64,000 nucleotides of DNA from Limnanthes douglasii subsp. nivea. Taxonomy: Eukaryota; Streptophyta; Magnoliopsida; Brassicales; Limnanthaceae. Positions 58,851-64,000 of this stretch are shown in pieces; positions within the stretch are counted from its first letter, which is position 1, and each line of letters begins with the position of its first letter. The notes under the pieces are model-generated. The model made no database searches. It had not been told where the DNA came from and worked only from the letters and a program-made list of their open reading frames with translations. The DNA lies in the NCBI GenBank assembly GCA_036936605.1, contig JAUPFV010000005.1, positions 155,373,195 to 155,437,194 of the forward strand. The letters are read 5' to 3'. The translations under genes and the position numbers were made by a program.

Positions 58851-61800
58851 CTTTATAAATATATAATATCTTAATGCTTTTGGAAACATTCGACACAACT
58901 CAAACCTGTTTAAAAAAATAGTAAATTAAATTAAAGGAAAATTATTTTATACAACAAATAGTATTATTTTTTATTCCATATTATTTTTAATACTTATATA
59001 TATATAATTAAATATATTTGTTTAATATATCAAAATAAATTAAGTTACTCAATGATATAATATTTAGTTTCAAACAATTAATTAGTAGGGTGAAATTATT
59101 ATGACAAAAAACTTATTATATATATCATAAAGCTATTGATGGGTTTAAATAATAATATTATTATGTAATTTAGATATATTATAACATAAAACGTATTATT
59201 TAAATTATAAATAAAATATATATCATGATGGATATATTTAGATTTACTAATTTTCAAATGTTCAAATTGAGGAGCAACAATAAGATTTTTCCTTGTCTTC
59301 AAATAATACAACACATCATTTTTAGATTTGGATTTCTTATCTGAGACCAGATCGATGTAGTACTTATCAACTATCGCATGTTTTTTTCATTCTCCGTTCA
59401 ATCTTCCATTCAGAAAACTAGTATTTCTCATTGCACGCTTACGCGACTTCAAATTAGACGTCTCTGGAGTCACAGGCTTGTTAGAAGTTTTAGTACCAAC
59501 TGTGTTTTCATTTACGATATCGCTGCGATCGGCTTCTCAGCCTCATGGTGAATTCCAGTATCTAGGGTTTCATCATCGGGCTGATAAGGTTATTCGTTCT
59601 TGGGCTGATCAGGTGATTCGTGCTGATCATGAGTTTTGATGTAGGACCCATGTATGAGCATCGAGTAGTGTGTTGAATCACCAAGGAGGATGTCAGAACC
59701 ATAAAGGTCCGGTCCAGATTGAACCAATGTTGATAAGCTGACATGATAGAAGGTGCGAGTGAGGGAACAAAACTATTTGATTGAATTTTTTTATTATGAA
59801 CTTTAAATTACGTACTTCAGTTAAAAGTTAAAAATAAATTATAGGCTTATGTTAAATTGAGAGTCATTTTTTTAAAACGAGACCCCGCTATAATAAAACT
59901 TTTTTTTCTTATAATGAGACCTCAATATTTACGATAATGTTATTGATATAAATACATTTTATTTATAGATATCACCTTTTTTCTATTCCAAACCCTAAGC
60001 TCTCTCTAATTTTGATTTTTAAAAACCTCAGTTTTTTTAAATTCAAGTTTACGTTCATGTTAAGGTATGTTTACTCAACATCATGATGTATGTTTTTTTG
60101 AATTTTAATAGACAGTCTTAGTGATATTTAGAGTTTAAAGTTTAGTTAGAAAAATCAATTTTTCGTATCTTTGTATTTTTTGTTTCAAATTGTAGTTAGT
60201 TGTATATGTGAAGTTAGGTTTATATATTTGTTTTGGTATGCTATTTGCATTATTTTGGTTAGATTTGGAGAATCTCGAATTGGTGGGTATAGTTACTGGT
60301 TCATGTTATTTCGCGAACTCTGGGGGCCATGGCTAATCGAATTTGTGCACTCTGGCTTTACAAATCCGGCTAACCATGGTATCCGAAGTTCGTGATTTCA
60401 CACCATCTTGTGTGTTAAATTGTTCACAATGTGTGCATCATTCTAGCGCAAATTGGGCACACATTGGGCATGATTGCTATTGTGTTTAGTTATAGTCTCT
60501 TCATTAAACAAATTCAATCAGGTATATCTTGTCATCGATTTCATCTTGATTGCTTTATATTTCAGAACTTTTCCTTTGAACAACTTAAATTTCTATTTAT
60601 TCTTAGGATGATAGAGAAAAGGGTAATAAATGTCGCAAATTCGCGAAAGTTAATGAAGATGGAAGACTGAATGCTTTTACGGCTGATTATAGCAAGCCTA
60701 GGCCCCATCCAACTAAGAACAACTGAGTTACACTAAAATTATAGTGTAATAGATGATGCATGGTTTTTTGTTTACTAAAATAAAAATTTATATGTAAAAA
60801 ATATGTTTCCACATGATTCCCTCTTATATATTTTATATAATTTTACATTTATTTTTGTAGTAACCTTGTCTTTGTTTACTTAATTTATTGAAAGCAATCA
60901 GTTTTGGATGTTATCGATTTTTTTGGATACTAATTGTTTTATATCTTCACTTGTAATTTTATGTTGAAAAATACAATTATCCACTTGTGTCTCTAAAAAC
61001 CATCCATATTTGTGTCAATCATTCATAATTTTTCCTGTGTATACTTGTGTCTCTTATAGTAAACAACAAAGACAACAAAAACATAGAGAGAATTTCAACA
61101 CAAGAATAATATTACAACATATTCAAATTCATGATCATATATAACTTTAAGTTTAATCTAATGGTGGTGTCTTACATTCTTAATTAGTCATGTGAGTGCT
61201 GATCATTTATATAGTTTTTCGAGCTAGATTAATAAAGACAACTCATTGGAAAACAATACTACAAAAATTACAAGCATTACATATAGGACTAAAGAATGCG
61301 TTGATGACTCAATGCATCAAACTATGTTTATGTGGGATAACTTTATTTTATGTTTACCAATTTGAATCCATACAGTAAATTGTGGTAACCTTGATATAAA
61401 AATGAAACACAACGGTAAAAACATCATATGTACTCAATACCACCCAAACTACTATCATATTTTTTGTTGCACTTAACAATACACATGCCATGCAGTTATA
61501 AATCTTAGTATCACATATCAAGGGAGGGTTAGAATACAAAATGTATCAATAGCTACTTAATTCTAAATAATTATATCGAAATCTGCTTAAATCATGTAAA
61601 TTAGTGCACGTAACTAGTCAAAATCGTGCGTACAACACAACCAATTCGAGTAATATTGTGTAATTACACTACTCTAATTAAGTACCAAATCTGGTAAAAT
61701 TGTGTACATGATCGACCAAAATCGCGCATTTTGGGTGTCTGATTTGGCCAAAATTGTGTGCTCTATGTTCGCGTTTCATCCATTCTAGCGCGTGATATGT

Positions 61801-62589
61801 GCGTTTTTTTATTGACCATAAAAAAGAAGTTTGAAATTTACCTCTACTTGTGTTTTGAGATGGTCTGTCAAAGGTTCCTCCACCTCTGATGCAAAATCAT
61901 CAATATTGTAAGAAAAATCGTCATTCAAGTCACTCAAATCCATAATGTAGGATAATTTTAGAGTTTTTTTATGTTAGAGTTAGTGTTTAGGAGTATCTGG
62001 GTTGGAGAAGAAAGGAAAAATCTATGTTTTTAGGCTGAAATTGAATTTTTATATGTGAGGCACAAAATAATATTTTGACATTTTTAGAAAAAAAAAATAA
62101 TTTTAGTATTTTATTATAAAGAAAGAGGATCTCAAAATAGCCATGCTTTAAATGATAAAAATAAAAATATAATAAAATGAACAATTATCAAATTAAAATA
62201 AAAAAATAATTGAATTTGGCAAAAAATAAATAGTACATAGTAAACTTATAAAAGTAAATGGAAGAATCAGTGAAAGTAAACGGTAAAAGTGTTACCGATA
62301 AAAATAAAAGTGAACCATTAACCCATTAAGTCAGGAACATGAACATTTTCCGTGGGTCTGAATTATTGTATTTAAAAAGGTTATATCTTTAAAGATCACG
62401 TGTGACACATATTTAATTAATACGAGACAATGACCGTGCATAAAATAGATACCTGCAACATTCCTAATCATAAATAATTTAAACACACTTTAATAATAAG
62501 TTTGTAAAATGTGTCAAATACAGGTAATCGATAAAGATTTTTAGCTTATCTTCGTATAGTGTTTATTTATTTTCCCTAGTCAGAATTTA
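58851..62589. other. AT-rich intergenic
   Basis: Two islands stand out. One is at 59520-59760, with gctgatcaggtgattcgtgctgatcat and an open minus-strand frame without known features. The other is at about 61570-61810, with recurring caaaat(c/t)gtgcg phrases. No gene, RNA or bounded element is supported. Confidence 0.4.
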
Positions 62590-64000
62590 TCGGACTCTCC
62601 TCTGAGATATTTATCATCAATGCTACAAAAAATATTAAAATCCATGAGAAGATGATCACAAATGATACCACAGAAGATGATATTGTGGAAGCCTTCAAAT
62701 CTCTTGATGTTGAAGACTTCTATGAAGAGATTAAAGATGATTTATCCTCTGGTTACATTACACCTAAGAGAGCTAACATTGACAGTCTCCCCTCTTCACA
62801 AACATTCTGCAACAAAGATATTGACTTAAGCTTCCAAAATGTACCAAACAGAAAGCTGAAATTGGCAAAATAAAAAAAGCTACTCAAAATTCAATCTCTC
62901 CCTTGTAAAGAGACAAGAAGATCTACCATAATCAATCCAAAGAATGATTAAGTCCTTATGTTAGAATGTTCGAGGAGTGGGAAATAAGAGTACTACAAGA
63001 AGACTGGAGTCTATCATTAAGAATGAAAGAATCTTGCTGCTTTGCATTTAGGAACCTATGGTTGAGGGCATCAAGATTGAGCCCTTATCTTTAAAGCTAA
63101 GTTTTCCTAACTTTTTTGCTAATACATCAAATAAAATATGGTTATTCTGGTCAATGGACTATCACATAGACATCATTATAGACAATGAACAATGTATTCA
63201 CACACTAATAAACCACAAACATTTAGATAAATTTTTTTTATGTTACTTGTATATATGCTAAATGTCAAAAGTCAAATAAGCTTTATCTCTGGAAAAAATT
63301 AAGGGAGATAGCTAAATATGTAGGTGGATGGATGCTAATGGGAGACTTTAACACTGCGTCAGCTCCCTCTGAACAACCTGGCTGTATAAATTATTGTAAT
63401 CAAAGTTCAACTGACTTTAATGATACAATTAAGGATTGTATTCTTTGAGGATGCAGGCTTTGCAGGGACTCATTACACTTGGAGAATCAAGACAAGGTGA
63501 AAATACTTAGACATGATCCTAATCAATCAGGCTTGGGCTGAGTTTTTTGTAGAGACTAAAGTGGTTCACATGTCGAGAACATGTTCAGACCGCACTCCAA
63601 TGTGTATTTACCATTATCAAAGAAAAGGACAACATTATCAAAAGTTTCAAGTTTTAAAATTCCTGGACACTTCACGATGAATTTCAATATGTGTTTGAGA
63701 CAAGCTGGAATGAACCAATGCAGGGATTCCCACTTTTCATCTTTTGGAACAAGTTGAAAAGATTAAAAATTACGCTGAAAAGTTGGAACAAAAACAACTT
63801 CAAGAACATCTTTGACAAGGTGCAACAAACAGAAGACTATGTAATCATTTAAGAACAAAAGTTTCTCAACTTTAACAACCATGAAGATAAAGAAGCTATG
63901 AAAAAGGCTAAAGCAGAACACCTCATTGTTGTAACTATGGAAGAGGAGTTCTGGAAACAAAAATGTTATTCAAACTGGCTTCAAGATGGTGATCGAAATA
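62590..64000 (+). mobile_element. LINE-C, 5' part, continues past window end
   Basis: Plus-strand LINE related to A and B. An ORF1 C-terminal remnant at 62600-62873 (VEAFKSLDVEDFYEEIKDDL) is followed by ORF2 from about 62950. The endonuclease shows NVRGVGNKSTTRRLESI (the Trp before it is a stop), then a TAG where the catalytic QEP Gln should be, IWLFWSMDYHIDIIIDNEQC, GDFNTAS (63340), and TCSDRTP at about 63580 in place of TCSDHTP. The pre-RT region to the window edge includes FWNKLKRLKITLKSWNKNNF and EEEFWKQKCYSNWLQDGDRN. Stops and frameshifts throughout. The 5' end and target duplication were not identified. Confidence 0.85.

Noticed and set aside
59562..59744. 60-codon minus-strand frame with GSDILLG-like residues in another frame
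   Set aside because: No family pattern holds over more than a few residues.
1..64000. CRISPR arrays, operons or other bacterial systems
   Set aside because: All evidence is plant nuclear; the tandem arrays lack identical short repeats with unique equal-length spacers.

Overview
The window is nuclear DNA of a flowering plant, most likely a dicot. Two genes have plant-type introns, and about two thirds of the rest is transposable-element debris and AT-rich repeat arrays: L1-type LINEs whose ORF2 ends in RNase H, Ty3/gypsy gag remnants, a BED-finger hAT, MULEs and tRNA-derived SINEs. I cannot name the species. Only two genes look intact, and both lie on the minus strand. One encodes a chloroplast-type Era GTPase (2345-6736, nine coding exons). 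The other encodes a predicted coiled-coil, tail-anchored protein of unknown function (21221-23274, three coding exons, with a probable 5'UTR intron back to about 24066). LAYOUT, LEFT TO RIGHT. 1-1210: spacer-like direct repeats around a 5S rRNA pseudogene with an internal deletion. 2345-6736: the Era gene, with a doubled MITE-like sequence in its last intron. 6960-11012: tandem arrays and a foldback element. 11013-18200: AT-rich DNA, decayed ORFs and a minus-strand gypsy gag-protease remnant. 19070-19289: a SINE with a clean target duplication. 21221-24200: the second gene. 24672-30862: a full-length LINE (LINE-A) flanked by a 15-bp duplication with one mismatch. About 31040-38791: a dead MULE. 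It carries a FAR1-like finger plus MULE transposase plus OTU cysteine-protease ORF on the plus strand, an unrecognised small ORF, a large array of an AACCGnCGG motif, and a convergent plant-mobile-domain (PMD) ORF. 38800-41440: another decayed TE-like ORF. 41449-54731: a three-level nest. A hAT element (TIRs, 8-bp TSD) is split by a Pack-MULE (44061-52589, about 250-bp TIRs, perfect 10-bp TSD) carrying an ABCC-transporter fragment. That Pack-MULE is split by LINE-B (44810-51098, perfect 17-bp TSD). 56030-57240: a plus-strand gypsy gag remnant. 62590-64000: the 5' part of a third LINE, running off the end. HOW IT FITS TOGETHER. The nest gives a relative order: hAT first, Pack-MULE into its transposase gene, then LINE into the Pack-MULE. 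Every transposon ORF I could read is broken, often by TAG or TGA codons at Trp or Gln positions, as expected from deamination of methylated cytosine. The most unusual content is the OTU-MULE with its PMD gene, unknown third ORF and motif array, and a duplicated module shared by the 3'UTRs of the two full-length LINEs. Exon junctions of the two genes and the TSD/TIR coordinates were checked base by base. Ends given for decayed regions are approximate.
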